This document shows, one piece after another, positions 34,912-42,989 of a stretch of DNA of 50,250 nucleotides. Source of the stretch: Clostridium sp. (GTDB taxonomy: Bacteria > Bacillota_I > Bacilli_A > RF39 > UBA660); the NCBI GenBank assembly GCA_023665725.1, contig JAMPDH010000009.1:1-50250 (forward strand), given 5' to 3'. Every line of letters starts with the position of its first letter. The first letter of the stretch is position 1. The position numbers and the translations under genes were made by a program. Below the pieces are notes generated by a model that searched no databases, was not told the origin of the DNA, and saw only the letters and a list, made by a program, of their open reading frames with translations.

Positions 34912-35712
34912 CTAAATTATTGAGATAAAAAACATAAACCCTAAAACAATAAATATAATACTATCTAATCTGTCTAAAATACCACCGTGACCTGGTATTA
35001 GATTTGAAAAATCCTTCACATTAAAATATCTTTTAATTGCTGAAAAACATAAATCACCAAACTGACCTAAAATTGATAGAAATAAAGATACTATAGTTAT
35101 TATATAAATTTCAACCTCATTATCTATAAAATTGTGATAAAAAAGCACTGATACAAATACTCCCATTAATGTTCCACCTATCATACCTTCTATTGTTTTT
35201 TTAGGAGAAATTTGTTCTATCATTTTATGTTTTCCAATTAAAAATCCAGTAATATAAGCATATGTATCGGTTATTATTGCGATTAAAAGTAAATAAACTA
35301 GTAATAATATGTTTTGAACTCTAACTGTTGCTAATAAAGAAAATGATATTCCCAAAAATATTATTCCGCTTATCATATAAAACGCATCATTTATACTATA
35401 AATTTTCTGATCATGATATAAAACTACCGGGGTTAAATACATTATAAAAATACCGCAGAAAAGTCTATAATCTATAGAAAATTCTAATATTTCTTTTCCT
35501 GAATTTAAAAGTATTATTAAACTTATTAATATATATGAGATAAATTTTATAAAATTAGGTAATTCTTTTTTAGTTTGTTTAACTTTTATAAATTCATATA
35601 ATGAACATATAGATAAAACAAGGCATAAAAAATTGAAAATTTGTCCACCTACTAAAAGCACTGGAATAAATATTAATAACATTATAATAGCGCTTATTAC
35701 TCTTGATCTCAT
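34912..35712 (-). CDS. cdsA: Phosphatidate cytidylyltransferase
   Basis: 266 residues with about eight membrane helices. The family signature is in the C-terminal half: SPKKTIEGMIGGTLMG near 178 and SAIKRYFNVKDFSNLIPGHGGILDRLDSI near 215-245. It makes CDP-diacylglycerol for all phospholipid synthesis. Starts behind GTGAGGT and is upstream of rseP. Confidence 0.96.
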   Translation of the reverse strand: MRSRVISAIIMLLIFIPVLLVGGQIFNFLCLVLSICSLYEFIKVKQTKKELPNFIKFISYILISLIILLNSGKEILEFSIDYRLFCGIFIMYLTPVVLYHDQKIYSINDAFYMISGIIFLGISFSLLATVRVQNILLLVYLLLIAIITDTYAYITGFLIGKHKMIEQISPKKTIEGMIGGTLMGVFVSVLFYHNFIDNEVEIYIITIVSLFLSILGQFGDLCFSAIKRYFNVKDFSNLIPGHGGILDRLDSIIFIVLGFMFFISII

Positions 35713-35761
35713 ATTCTTACCTCACTACTACAATTATAGTATAAATGTATTATTTTTACAA

Positions 35762-35801
35762 GAAAAAGAATTAATATTATATTGAATCAATATTAATTCT
35801 T
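35762..35801 (-). terminator. Terminator after khpA
   Basis: A 12-base A/T stem (AGAATTAATATT/AATATTAATTCT) overlaps the khpA stop, followed on the minus strand by TTTTCTT. It separates rpsP-khpA from cdsA-rseP. Confidence 0.65.
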
Positions 35802-36022
35802 ACTTTTTTACTATTTTTAGCATAAGAAACTGCTTGTACTATTGTTCTAATTGATTTAGCAGTTGCTCCATTTTTGCCAATAACAACTCCCATATCATCT
35901 TCATTTACCAATACCTCTACAGTTATAAAATCTTCATCCATATCAAATTGTTTAACAGAAACACTATCTGGATTTTTCACCAAGTTTTTTATTAACATTT
36001 CAGTTAATTCTGCAAAATTCAT
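35777..36022 (-). CDS. khpA: KH-domain RNA-binding protein KhpA
   Basis: 81 residues, one type-II KH domain with the GxxG loop in VVIGKNGATAKSIRTIVQAV. KhpA works with KhpB (Jag) in RNA binding that affects cell division in Gram-positives. Its ATG overlaps the rpsP stop by one base (TAATG) with no clear own ribosome site, so it depends on translational coupling. The rpsP-khpA order is the common one. Confidence 0.95.
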   Translation of the reverse strand: MNFAELTEMLIKNLVKNPDSVSVKQFDMDEDFITVEVLVNEDDMGVVIGKNGATAKSIRTIVQAVSYAKNSKKVRINIDSI

Positions 36023-36297
36023 TATTTACTCGTACTTTTAGCGTTATGTCTTTTTGCAAGTATACCTTGTTTTTTTAGAAGATTTCTTACAGTATCAGTT
36101 GGTTGAGCACCATTATCTAACCATTTATTAACTAATTCTTCATCAATTTTTACTAGAGCTGGTTCTGTTATTGGATTATAGGTTCCAACAACTTCTATAA
36201 ATTTACCATCTCTTGGGCTTTTACTATCAGCTGCTACTATACGATAAAATGGTCTCTTTTTTGCTCCCATTCTTTTTAATCTTAATTTAACTGCCAT
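36022..36297 (-). CDS. rpsP: 30S ribosomal protein S16
   Basis: 91 residues. [42 protein letters not shown] is the diagnostic S16 start, with the usual [22 protein letters not shown] at about 60-80. Strong GGAGGG site and a consensus promoter 27 bp upstream. ffh, trmD and rplS, often nearby, are absent. Confidence 0.98.
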   Translation of the reverse strand: MAVKLRLKRMGAKKRPFYRIVAADSKSPRDGKFIEVVGTYNPITEPALVKIDEELVNKWLDNGAQPTDTVRNLLKKQGILAKRHNAKSTSK

Positions 36298-36323
36298 TTA
36301 TATTCCCTCCGTTTTCTTAAATA

Positions 36324-36352
36324 ATAATATCATATTAACAAAAATGTGTCAA
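36324..36352 (-). promoter_or_regulatory. Strong sigma-A promoter of rpsP
   Basis: TTGACA (36352-36347), 17-base spacer, TATTAT (36329-36324) on the minus strand. The -35 is part of the second arm of the cotE terminator stem. Confidence 0.85.
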
Positions 36353-36369
36353 CATATTTTTGTTGACAC
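36338..36369 (-). terminator. Terminator of cotE
   Basis: GTGTCAAC and GTTGACAC (36346-36369) form an eight-base G/C-containing stem, followed on the minus strand by ATTTTTGTT. It also carries the rpsP -35 box. Confidence 0.8.
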
Positions 36370-36373
36370 TTAA

Positions 36374-36901
36374 TTATATGTAATCTTCATTAACTTTATC
36401 AATTTCTTCTTCCATTTCTTTTGTTAATTCTTGATCTAAATCTTCCCATGGTTCTTCATCTTCTTCTATTGATATTTTAACCTTTGTTTCACCTACTATT
36501 TCTACCCCTAATTCCTTTTCTATATCAAAGGTAATTCCTGTATCAGTTATTTCCACTTTAGATACTGTTGGTTGTTTTAAAACTCTAACCATAATATCTG
36601 TATCATCTGTTATATCACTAGTTTCTTTCATTTTCACATTAAATAAATCACTATAATCAATTTGTTTTTTTACTACGTTAGTTTTACTGTCATTATCAAA
36701 TGAATACCATATATTAACATCATAACTTCCTTCTACTCCTATGTTTTCTCCCGCTTTATATCCTTTGAATTTATGATTTATTACCCAACAACCCAATACT
36801 GTAGTTGGTTTATTTTCTACATCAATTGAATAATTGTTTTTAAAGTATTTTTTACCTTTTCCAACAACCGCTTTTGTAACAATTTCCTTAAAAGCTGCCA
36901 T
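36374..36901 (-). CDS. cotE: Outer spore coat morphogenetic protein CotE
   Basis: 175 residues. FKEIVTKAVVGKGKKYFKNNYSI followed by LGCWVINHKFKGYKAG and SYDVNIWYSFDNDSKTNVVKKQIDY is an unmistakable CotE pattern. After VRVLKQPTVSKVEI and EIVGETKVKI comes an acidic tail (EEDEEPWEDLDQELTKEMEEE), as in Bacillus. CotE organises the outer coat on the developing spore. Length is near that of B. subtilis CotE (181). Preceded by GAGGTGA and a candidate sigma-K promoter. Confidence 0.93.
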   Translation of the reverse strand: MAAFKEIVTKAVVGKGKKYFKNNYSIDVENKPTTVLGCWVINHKFKGYKAGENIGVEGSYDVNIWYSFDNDSKTNVVKKQIDYSDLFNVKMKETSDITDDTDIMVRVLKQPTVSKVEITDTGITFDIEKELGVEIVGETKVKISIEEDEEPWEDLDQELTKEMEEEIDKVNEDYI

Positions 36902-36922
36902 TACTATTCACCTCTTCAATAG

Positions 36923-36950
36923 TAATTTATGCAATAAACCTAAAAAGTGT
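36923..36950 (-). promoter_or_regulatory. Candidate sigma-K promoter of cotE
   Basis: On the minus strand AC (36950-36949), 17-base spacer, GCATAAATTA (36932-36923). It fits the sigma-K pattern including the preferred G before CATA. One of the two B. subtilis cotE promoters is sigma-K-dependent. Confidence 0.5.
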
Positions 36951-36978
36951 ACAAAAATATATAATTTAGTTTTATAAA

Positions 36979-37566
36979 TCAATTTGAAACTAATTCTTTT
37001 TCATCTTTATGAAATTTTCCATTTTCATAATATTCTATATCACCATTTTCTCTTAGTACGTAAAATTTATTATCATTTTCTTTCTTTTTCTTAATAATTT
37101 TAGTTGGACTACAAACAGCTATAGAATTATCAGGCATATCTTCATATACAACTGCATTTGCACCAATTCTACAGTTATCTCCTACTCTAACATTACCAAT
37201 TATTTTTGCACCTGCACCAATATAACAATTATCTCCAATTATAGGATTTCCTACTCGTTTACTTCCCTTTGTTCTAACCGCGCCTATTGTTACTTGTTGA
37301 AATATAACGGCATTTTTACCTATTTTGGTTCTATCGGAAATAAATACTCCTAATACTCCATGCGGAAAATAAGGTGTATTATCAAACTGAGCATTAATTC
37401 CTATATAACTACCTTTTTTATCTAAATAATAAGAATATACACTCGCACATATTCCACTTTGTTTTTTCCTATTTACTAAATATTTTTTTAAATTCCAAAT
37501 ATTTTTAAATCTAATAAAAACAAATAAACTAGCTATTTCTTTAATCCAATTTTTTAATATATTCAA
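36979..37566 (-). CDS. Serine acetyltransferase-like hexapeptide protein
   Basis: 195 residues. Left-handed beta-helix from about residue 50 (GSYIGINAQFDNTPYFPHGVLGVFISDRTKIGKNAVI) with the CysE-like FQQVTIGAVR and IGDNCYIGAGAKIIGNVRVGDNCRIGANAVVYEDMPDN. The N-terminal helical domain of true CysE is short here (about 45 residues), so another O-acetyltransferase role is possible. The C-terminal 35 residues (about 160-195) are an extra basic/acidic tail. Its start overlaps the MBL gene stop by four bases (ATGA). Confidence 0.75.
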   Translation of the reverse strand: MNILKNWIKEIASLFVFIRFKNIWNLKKYLVNRKKQSGICASVYSYYLDKKGSYIGINAQFDNTPYFPHGVLGVFISDRTKIGKNAVIFQQVTIGAVRTKGSKRVGNPIIGDNCYIGAGAKIIGNVRVGDNCRIGANAVVYEDMPDNSIAVCSPTKIIKKKKENDNKFYVLRENGDIEYYENGKFHKDEKELVSN

Positions 37567-38087
37567 AATAAATCACCTCTACTAAAATACATAAAATTCT
37601 TCTTTTCTTCTCCTAGCATTGTTCCATTGCCATGACCCGGATAAATAATTATATCATCATTATATTGTAATATTTTGTTTAAACTTTTTTTCATTTCAAT
37701 TAAATTTCCACCTTCTAAATCAACTCTTCCAATAGAACCTTTAAATATAAAATCACCTGTAAACATTACATTTTCATTTTTAAAATATATTGTTATTGAA
37801 TCTTCTTTATGTCCAGGTGTGTGTATTACTTCAAAATTAAATTGTCCAATATTATAAGTCCCATTTTTATATTTATAATCTATTATTTCTGTATTAAAAT
37901 AACTTAATGCTCCTATATGATCAAAATGATAATGTGTAATTATTATTCCTATTACTTGTCTATTTCCAATTACATTTTTTATTTTATCATATTCGTCTCC
38001 TGGATCTATAACCATACAATTATCCCCATATGAAATAATATAACAATTAGTTTGTAAAGCTCCAACTACTATTTTTTCTATATTCAT
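37563..38087 (-). CDS. MBL-fold metallo-hydrolase (glyoxalase II-like)
   Basis: 174 residues. Metal site THYHFDHIGAL near residue 50, VIHTPGHKEDSI near 110, MFTGDFIF and IIYPGHGNGTML near 150. N-terminal VGALQTNCYIISYGDNCMVIDPG is the usual start. This is the short single-domain form without the glyoxalase II C-terminal helix. Probably a thioester or thiol-conjugate hydrolase. Overlaps the acetyltransferase gene by four bases. Confidence 0.9.
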   Translation of the reverse strand: MNIEKIVVGALQTNCYIISYGDNCMVIDPGDEYDKIKNVIGNRQVIGIIITHYHFDHIGALSYFNTEIIDYKYKNGTYNIGQFNFEVIHTPGHKEDSITIYFKNENVMFTGDFIFKGSIGRVDLEGGNLIEMKKSLNKILQYNDDIIIYPGHGNGTMLGEEKKNFMYFSRGDLF

Positions 38088-38107
38088 GATTTTACCTTTC
38101 TAAACAT

Positions 38108-38653
38108 CTAAAATATAATATCAGTATATAATATAATAAATAATAATAAATTAAATATTAACCCAATAATAAATATAATTAAACTTTTATCCTTATGATT
38201 TATAAGTATATTTTTATAATTATTTTTATTATATTTTATCTTTTTTATTTTAATATTGTCTAACTTTAAACATATTGTATTTGAAAAAATAGTATATAAA
38301 AATCTTTTAAATAAAAACATTAAAGATATTAAAAATTGTCCTAATTCATATAAGTATAATGTAAAAAATTGTTTTGTTAGACTACATATAAAATATGAAA
38401 TAAAAATATCTAATGCACTAATTATAATTCCAAAAATAAAATGATTTCTATAATAAAAATATAATGGTCCAAATAAAAATATTAAAAATTTATTTTTATT
38501 TCTTTGCATCCTATCAAACGAATTATTATAAAGTTTTTGATCTTCAAATTTATCTATTTTTGAAACTTTACCAACATAATTGCCATTAAGCATATAACCA
38601 CATTTAATACAACAATTATTTATAATTTTTGAATTGCATTTTGGACATAACAT
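38108..38653 (-). CDS. Zinc-ribbon membrane protein, 181 residues
   Basis: MLCPKCNSKIINNCCIKCGYML is a zinc-ribbon with two C-x2-C pairs. A linker and about three membrane helices follow (FLIFLFGPLYFYYR, FIFGIIISALDIFISYFI, LIIFIIGLIFNLLLFIIL). A cytosolic Zn knuckle fused to a DUF-type membrane part is common in Bacilli; the function is unknown. Starts behind GAGGGT and ends 20 bp before the MBL gene. Confidence 0.8.
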   Translation of the reverse strand: MLCPKCNSKIINNCCIKCGYMLNGNYVGKVSKIDKFEDQKLYNNSFDRMQRNKNKFLIFLFGPLYFYYRNHFIFGIIISALDIFISYFICSLTKQFFTLYLYELGQFLISLMFLFKRFLYTIFSNTICLKLDNIKIKKIKYNKNNYKNILINHKDKSLIIFIIGLIFNLLLFIILYTDIIF

Positions 38654-38728
38654 ATTTCATACCCTCTTATATTTAATAATAACATCTTTAAATTTATAAG
38701 TAAATAGTTGTTGAAATTTATTTAATTT

Positions 38729-38734
38729 TATGAT
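38729..38734 (+). promoter_or_regulatory. Possible -10 of the convergent RNA
   Basis: TATGAT at 38729-38734 on the plus strand, with TAGTTG 18 bases or TTGTTG 15 bases upstream as weak -35 candidates. It would start an RNA near 38741. Confidence 0.35.
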
Positions 38735-38740
38735 AACATG

Positions 38741-38860
38741 TATATAGATGAGAGAAATCTCATAAAATAAAAAAGGATACATTTGAAGTTAGAATCAGAT
38801 GTAATCCCAGTAATGAGAAACACCTGAAATCAACATTAGTTGAAATCAGATGTTTTTATT
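38741..38860 (+). ncRNA. Candidate regulatory RNA antisense to the 25-residue peptide gene
   Basis: No open frame. The segment ends in a strong stem (AACACCTGAAATCAAC against GTTGAAATCAGATGTT, 38819-38856) followed by TTTTTATT. The motif GAATCAGATGT/GAAATCAGATGT occurs twice, near 38791-38802 and 38843-38852. The central arm could therefore pair with either copy, a switch-like layout. No plus-strand gene follows, so it is not an ordinary leader. Its 3' end reaches the stop codon of the minus-strand peptide gene. No known riboswitch class is recognised. Confidence 0.4.
38781..38804 (-). terminator. Possible terminator of the peptide mRNA
   Basis: On the minus strand ACATCTGA and TTCAAATGT pair with one mismatch, followed by ATCCTTTTTTATTTT. 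A transcript ending here would overlap the convergent RNA by roughly 80 bases. Confidence 0.4.
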
Positions 38861-38936
38861 ATCTAAAAAGCAAAATAATTACTATAAAGAATAATAGTAT
38901 TATTATAATAAATTGAGAATATTCTCTTTTTGTCAT
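38859..38936 (-). CDS. 25-residue hydrophobic peptide (candidate type I toxin)
   Basis: ATG 38936 behind AAAGGTGGTGG. The product starts MTKREYSQF and continues as a single hydrophobic segment to a final Arg (25 residues). It has a near-consensus promoter (39004-39033), a leader of about 65 bases with an SD-sequestering hairpin (38949-38968), and a convergent terminated RNA at its 3' end. This combination matches type I toxin genes, though a small sporulation membrane peptide (like the YjcZ-like ones at 19.6 kb) is the main alternative. It lacks their glycine motif. Confidence 0.6.
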   Translation of the reverse strand: MTKREYSQFIIIILLFFIVIILLFR

Positions 38937-38948
38937 AATAAACCACCA

Positions 38949-38968
38949 CCTTTCTTTTACAAGAAAGG
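38949..38968 (-). promoter_or_regulatory. Hairpin over the ribosome binding site of the 25-residue peptide
   Basis: On the minus strand CCTTTCTT-GTAA-AAGAAAGG; the second arm contains the AAAGG of the Shine-Dalgarno sequence. It would lower translation of the full-length mRNA. Confidence 0.6.
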
Positions 38969-39003
38969 GAAAACACCTAACTTTTTCAAATATATCCACA
39001 TTC

Positions 39004-39033
39004 ATTATATAAGAACATATGTATGTGTATCAA
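39004..39033 (-). promoter_or_regulatory. Strong promoter of the 25-residue peptide gene
   Basis: TTGATA (39033-39028), 18-base spacer, TATAAT (39009-39004) on the minus strand, between the end of the U32 gene and the peptide gene. Confidence 0.75.
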
Positions 39034-39042
39034 TATACCATA

Positions 39043-41214
39043 TTAATTATTTATAAATTTAATTAATTCATCTGTTATATCACTTTTAAAATTAACTATA
39101 ATTCTTTTATTTATATTTAAATCAAACTTATTAAATTCGAATTTACTACCATATATATACATTAAATTATCACGTTCTAATATTGGATATTTTTCATTGA
39201 ACTTATCTAATAAATAAGTTGATGTCATATTATATTTTTGATTTAAATTAAATTTAGATACCATTGCCTCTTTCCTCGATGCAATTATAACTTCTATATT
39301 AGGTTCACAATTATATCTGTTAATATAATTATTATAAATACTATTTATCATTTCACCAGTAACTTCATATGAAAGAGTTACTTTTTTTACTCCAACTCTA
39401 TGTAAAAATGCAACAGAATAAGAATTAGTAACATTTAATGAAAAATCAGTTTCTATATTTTTATATTTACATAAACTACCAATATCACCAACTAAAATAT
39501 TAGAATCCAAATTTATATATTTATTTATAATTCTAGGCATTTTAAATATTACCCTACTATCATTTATATCTTTATTAAAATTTATATAAATCTTATCAAA
39601 TTTATATTCTTTTAAATAATTATATATTTCTTCATTAAATACCTCTAAATTAAATTCATGTTTTTGTTTTAAATAAGGTACTTTTATTTCATATTTTCTT
39701 TTTAAATAATTAGTTTTATACATACGTTTATTATTTAACATTTCCACTAACTGTCTTCTTAAAAAATTTAAATCTTTTATATTTACAAAAATATTATTAT
39801 CACTTTTTATTTTAAAATCATTCATTTCATAAACAGTATCGCCAAGTTTCGATAATTGTTCTTTTATTTTTTCATTAGTTACGGGTGAATTTATAGCCTT
39901 ATTTATAATAGGTCCTAAAATACTTACTGAATTTATCCCATCACTATATTCTATCCTTATATTTTTATTTATTATTGCTTCAACATTACAACTTATTAAT
40001 ATTTTCTTTTTAATAGATATTTCTTTATTTATCCTTTGTAACTGATTATAATCAGTTGTTTTAACAACAACACTATTTTTTTTAATGAAATCATTTACTT
40101 TAATATCAATTAAATCATTTTTATATGCTTTGTTTATTCTCTTTTTATTTTTAAACATACTTGTAACTATAAAACCGATATCTTTACAATCTAATATCCT
40201 AATTCCGTCATTAATACTAAGATTATCACTTAACTTTATAGTAATTAAATTATCCTTATACCCTACTACTTTACCAATTTCGATTCCTTGATGATTTGGT
40301 CTTTTATCATTTACAATATTTTTAATACTTTCATTAAATATAAAACCCTTAGTAAACTCCCTATTAAATATTTTTTTCATTTCTTTAATATCGTCATTTG
40401 TTACATTTAAATTTCCATTTTTTATATATGAATCAATTGCTTTTTTGTATAAAGATACTATTAAATATACATATTCTGGTCTTTTCATTCTACCTTCTAT
40501 TTTTAAACTATCAACACCTATATCAATAAATTTATCAATATAATTCAATGTATTTAAATCTTTCATACTTAATGGATAAAAATTATTTATACTTTTTTCA
40601 TTTGAAATAAGTTTATAAGGTAATCTACAACTACCAGCACATTCTCCTCTATTACCACTTCTTTTCCCTATTAAGTAACTCATAAGGCATTGCCCGGAAT
40701 AACTTACACAAAGCGCTCCATGGGCAAAAATTTCTATTTCAATATTTGTATTTTCTTTAATTTTTTTAACTTCTTCTATATCTACTTCCCTTGATAAAAC
40801 TACTCTTTTTACCCCTAGTTGTTGTAAAAATAAAACGCCCTCTAATGTATGGATATTCATTTGAGTTGATGCATGAATTTCTAAATTAGGATATGTTTTT
40901 CTTATTAAATCAAGCATTCCTATATCTTGAATTATTATTGCATCAACACTATTTTTATGCAAAAAATCAATATATTCTAAAAAATCATTGACTTCATGTT
41001 CAAATATTAAAGTATTAACGGTCACATATACTTTTACACCATATAAATGACTGATATTTATAGCATCTATTAACTCCGAATTTGTAAAATTATTAGCAAA
41101 TGCTCTCGCACCATATTTCTTTCCACTTAAATAAATCGCATCACATCCCGCACTTATTGCAGCGTTTAAACATTCCATAGACCCAACCGGCGCTAGTAAT
41201 TCTGGTTTTTTCAT
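39043..41214 (-). CDS. U32 peptidase family protein (RlhA-like)
   Basis: 723 residues. The N-terminal PELLAPVGSMECLNAAISAGCDAIYL, EIHASTQMNIHT and the cluster HGALCVSYSGQCLMSYLIGKRSGNRGECAGSCRLPY near residue 165-200 are the U32 signature with its cysteines. A central DUF3656-like region and a second half of unclear fold follow. Relatives such as RlhA hydroxylate a cytidine of 23S rRNA and others act in tRNA modification, so an RNA-modifying role is likelier than proteolysis. Single gene between a pseudopilin and the peptide locus. Confidence 0.9.
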   Translation of the reverse strand: MKKPELLAPVGSMECLNAAISAGCDAIYLSGKKYGARAFANNFTNSELIDAINISHLYGVKVYVTVNTLIFEHEVNDFLEYIDFLHKNSVDAIIIQDIGMLDLIRKTYPNLEIHASTQMNIHTLEGVLFLQQLGVKRVVLSREVDIEEVKKIKENTNIEIEIFAHGALCVSYSGQCLMSYLIGKRSGNRGECAGSCRLPYKLISNEKSINNFYPLSMKDLNTLNYIDKFIDIGVDSLKIEGRMKRPEYVYLIVSLYKKAIDSYIKNGNLNVTNDDIKEMKKIFNREFTKGFIFNESIKNIVNDKRPNHQGIEIGKVVGYKDNLITIKLSDNLSINDGIRILDCKDIGFIVTSMFKNKKRINKAYKNDLIDIKVNDFIKKNSVVVKTTDYNQLQRINKEISIKKKILISCNVEAIINKNIRIEYSDGINSVSILGPIINKAINSPVTNEKIKEQLSKLGDTVYEMNDFKIKSDNNIFVNIKDLNFLRRQLVEMLNNKRMYKTNYLKRKYEIKVPYLKQKHEFNLEVFNEEIYNYLKEYKFDKIYINFNKDINDSRVIFKMPRIINKYINLDSNILVGDIGSLCKYKNIETDFSLNVTNSYSVAFLHRVGVKKVTLSYEVTGEMINSIYNNYINRYNCEPNIEVIIASRKEAMVSKFNLNQKYNMTSTYLLDKFNEKYPILERDNLMYIYGSKFEFNKFDLNINKRIIVNFKSDITDELIKFINN

Positions 41215-41264
41215 AAGATATCACCAAACATATTATATAATATACAAAAAAAAATTTAAACATA

Positions 41265-41639
41265 TTAGTTTAAATTTTTGTCACTTGGACAATTTTCATT
41301 ATAATTATATGTATATTGATTATAATTTTCATTAAATTCTATTACTACACAACCATTCATAACTGAATCATCAATCGGACTTATCAAATCCTTTTCTTCT
41401 AATAAGCCTTCACTTTTTAAGGTATCTAAAGATAAATAATAAGGCTCATTTTCTGAAAATAAATTTGAATTTGAAACTCCCCAATTTCTAGAAATTTTTT
41501 CTATTTGACTAACCTGCTCTTTATATAAAGATTCTTCAGATCTTTTTATACTATCTGATATTTTTGGAACAGTAATTAATAAAATTATTCCTAATACTAT
41601 TATTACCGCCATCATTTCTATAAGAGTAAATGCTTTCAT
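41265..41639 (-). CDS. Type IV pilin-like pseudopilin B
   Basis: 124 residues. MKAFTLIEMMAVIIVLGIIL carries the prepilin peptidase site (here Ala before Phe instead of the usual Gly) and Glu at +5. The C-terminal part (YLSLDTLKSEGLLEEKDLI, SPIDDSVMNGCVVI, a final Cys) is a clear relative of the product at 17179. It lies between a U32 gene and an M16-type gene with gaps of 50 and 72 bp. No pilus or secretion genes are near. Ala at -1 is tolerated by some prepilin peptidases. Confidence 0.85.
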   Translation of the reverse strand: MKAFTLIEMMAVIIVLGIILLITVPKISDSIKRSEESLYKEQVSQIEKISRNWGVSNSNLFSENEPYYLSLDTLKSEGLLEEKDLISPIDDSVMNGCVVIEFNENYNQYTYNYNENCPSDKNLN

Positions 41640-41711
41640 TACACTTCACCATTCCTAGAATAATTATATCATGTAAGTAATAAATATTCAAATAATAGTT
41701 CTAAAAGTATA

Positions 41712-42989
41712 TTATTTTTTATCGATAATAACTATTGAATTATTATCAAAACTCATATTTTTTAAAATAGTTTTAGCTTCTTTAATATTCAAAGACCTTA
41801 TTATATCACAAATATCATATATTACTTTGTCATATGATATTATATTTTGCATTACTCTTTCATTAATATTGAAAACATTATCGCTTCCAAATAAATACGA
41901 ACTTATAATATTTTTTTTACTTCTTTCTAATTCTTCTTCTGTTATTTCTAATTTCTTAGTTTCATTCATAACTAAGTTTATAGCTTTTTCCAAATATTGA
42001 GTTTCTAAAAATATTGTATAAAGAATATGAGTGTCTGATTTCATTGTAGATATTTCTAAATCTGTATTAGTTACTTCCATCTTCTTTAAACTTTCATTGA
42101 ATAATGACACACTACCAAAATTAACATCAAATATTATAGATAAATAAAATAATTTTTTTATTTTTGAGATATTTCCAAGACTTTCTAAATCAAATTTAAA
42201 ATTTATTGTCATTTTTGGAATAGAAACATTCATTTTTATAATTTCTTTTTCCTTATAAACTTTATCTTCTTCCGAATAAGATTTTACCTTAATTTCAGAT
42301 GATTTTTCGAAAGTTTTTTCATCCTGATTTTTCTCTATAACTTTTATAATATCATCAGGATTTACATTACCTGTAATAACCATAAACATATTACTTGGAT
42401 TATAAAATGTATTATAACACTTATACAATATTTCTTTAGTAATACTATTTATACTTTCAACTGTGCCTATTACAGATTCTCTAATAGGATGTTTTGTAAA
42501 TGAATTATATAATGTTTTCTCGTATAAAACACTATATGGATCATCTTCATACATTTTTATTTCTTGCTCTATAATGCCCTTTTCCTTTTCAACATTTTTA
42601 TCAGTAAAATAAGGAGATTGGACATAATTAAGTAAATAATTTATATTTTCTTCTACAAAATCAGATCCTGAAAAAAGATATGTTGTTTTATAAGCAGATG
42701 TATTTGCATTTGCATCTGCTCCTCTTTCTGAAAAAAATGTAAATGGATCTACTCCATCTTCTTGCTCAAACATTTTATGTTCAAGGAAATGAGCAACTCC
42801 ATTTGGTACTTGTATCATTTTTTTCTCTCCTATTGGAATAAACTCATTTTGAACAGAACCATACTTTGTAGAAAAAGTAGCATACACTGTTTTTACATTT
42901 TCTTTAGGTATAATATATACTTCTAATCCATTAGAAAGTTTTTTAGAGTAAACTGTTAAATCTAGATTTTCTATTTCTTTTTTATTCAT
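41712..42989 (-). CDS. M16 zinc peptidase (YmfH-like)
   Basis: 425 residues from ATG 42989, which has AAGGTGA five bases upstream and overlaps the previous gene by eight bases; an ATG at 43022 is in frame but has no site. Inverted zinc motif HFLEH in VPNGVAHFLEHKMFEQEDG near residue 75, followed by ERGADANANTSAYKTTYLF and the third ligand in IEQEIKMYEDDP. The C-terminal domain is the non-catalytic half. Together with the upstream gene it forms the YmfF/YmfH pair seen in Bacilli. Confidence 0.92.
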   Translation of the reverse strand: MNKKEIENLDLTVYSKKLSNGLEVYIIPKENVKTVYATFSTKYGSVQNEFIPIGEKKMIQVPNGVAHFLEHKMFEQEDGVDPFTFFSERGADANANTSAYKTTYLFSGSDFVEENINYLLNYVQSPYFTDKNVEKEKGIIEQEIKMYEDDPYSVLYEKTLYNSFTKHPIRESVIGTVESINSITKEILYKCYNTFYNPSNMFMVITGNVNPDDIIKVIEKNQDEKTFEKSSEIKVKSYSEEDKVYKEKEIIKMNVSIPKMTINFKFDLESLGNISKIKKLFYLSIIFDVNFGSVSLFNESLKKMEVTNTDLEISTMKSDTHILYTIFLETQYLEKAINLVMNETKKLEITEEELERSKKNIISSYLFGSDNVFNINERVMQNIISYDKVIYDICDIIRSLNIKEAKTILKNMSFDNNSIVIIDKK

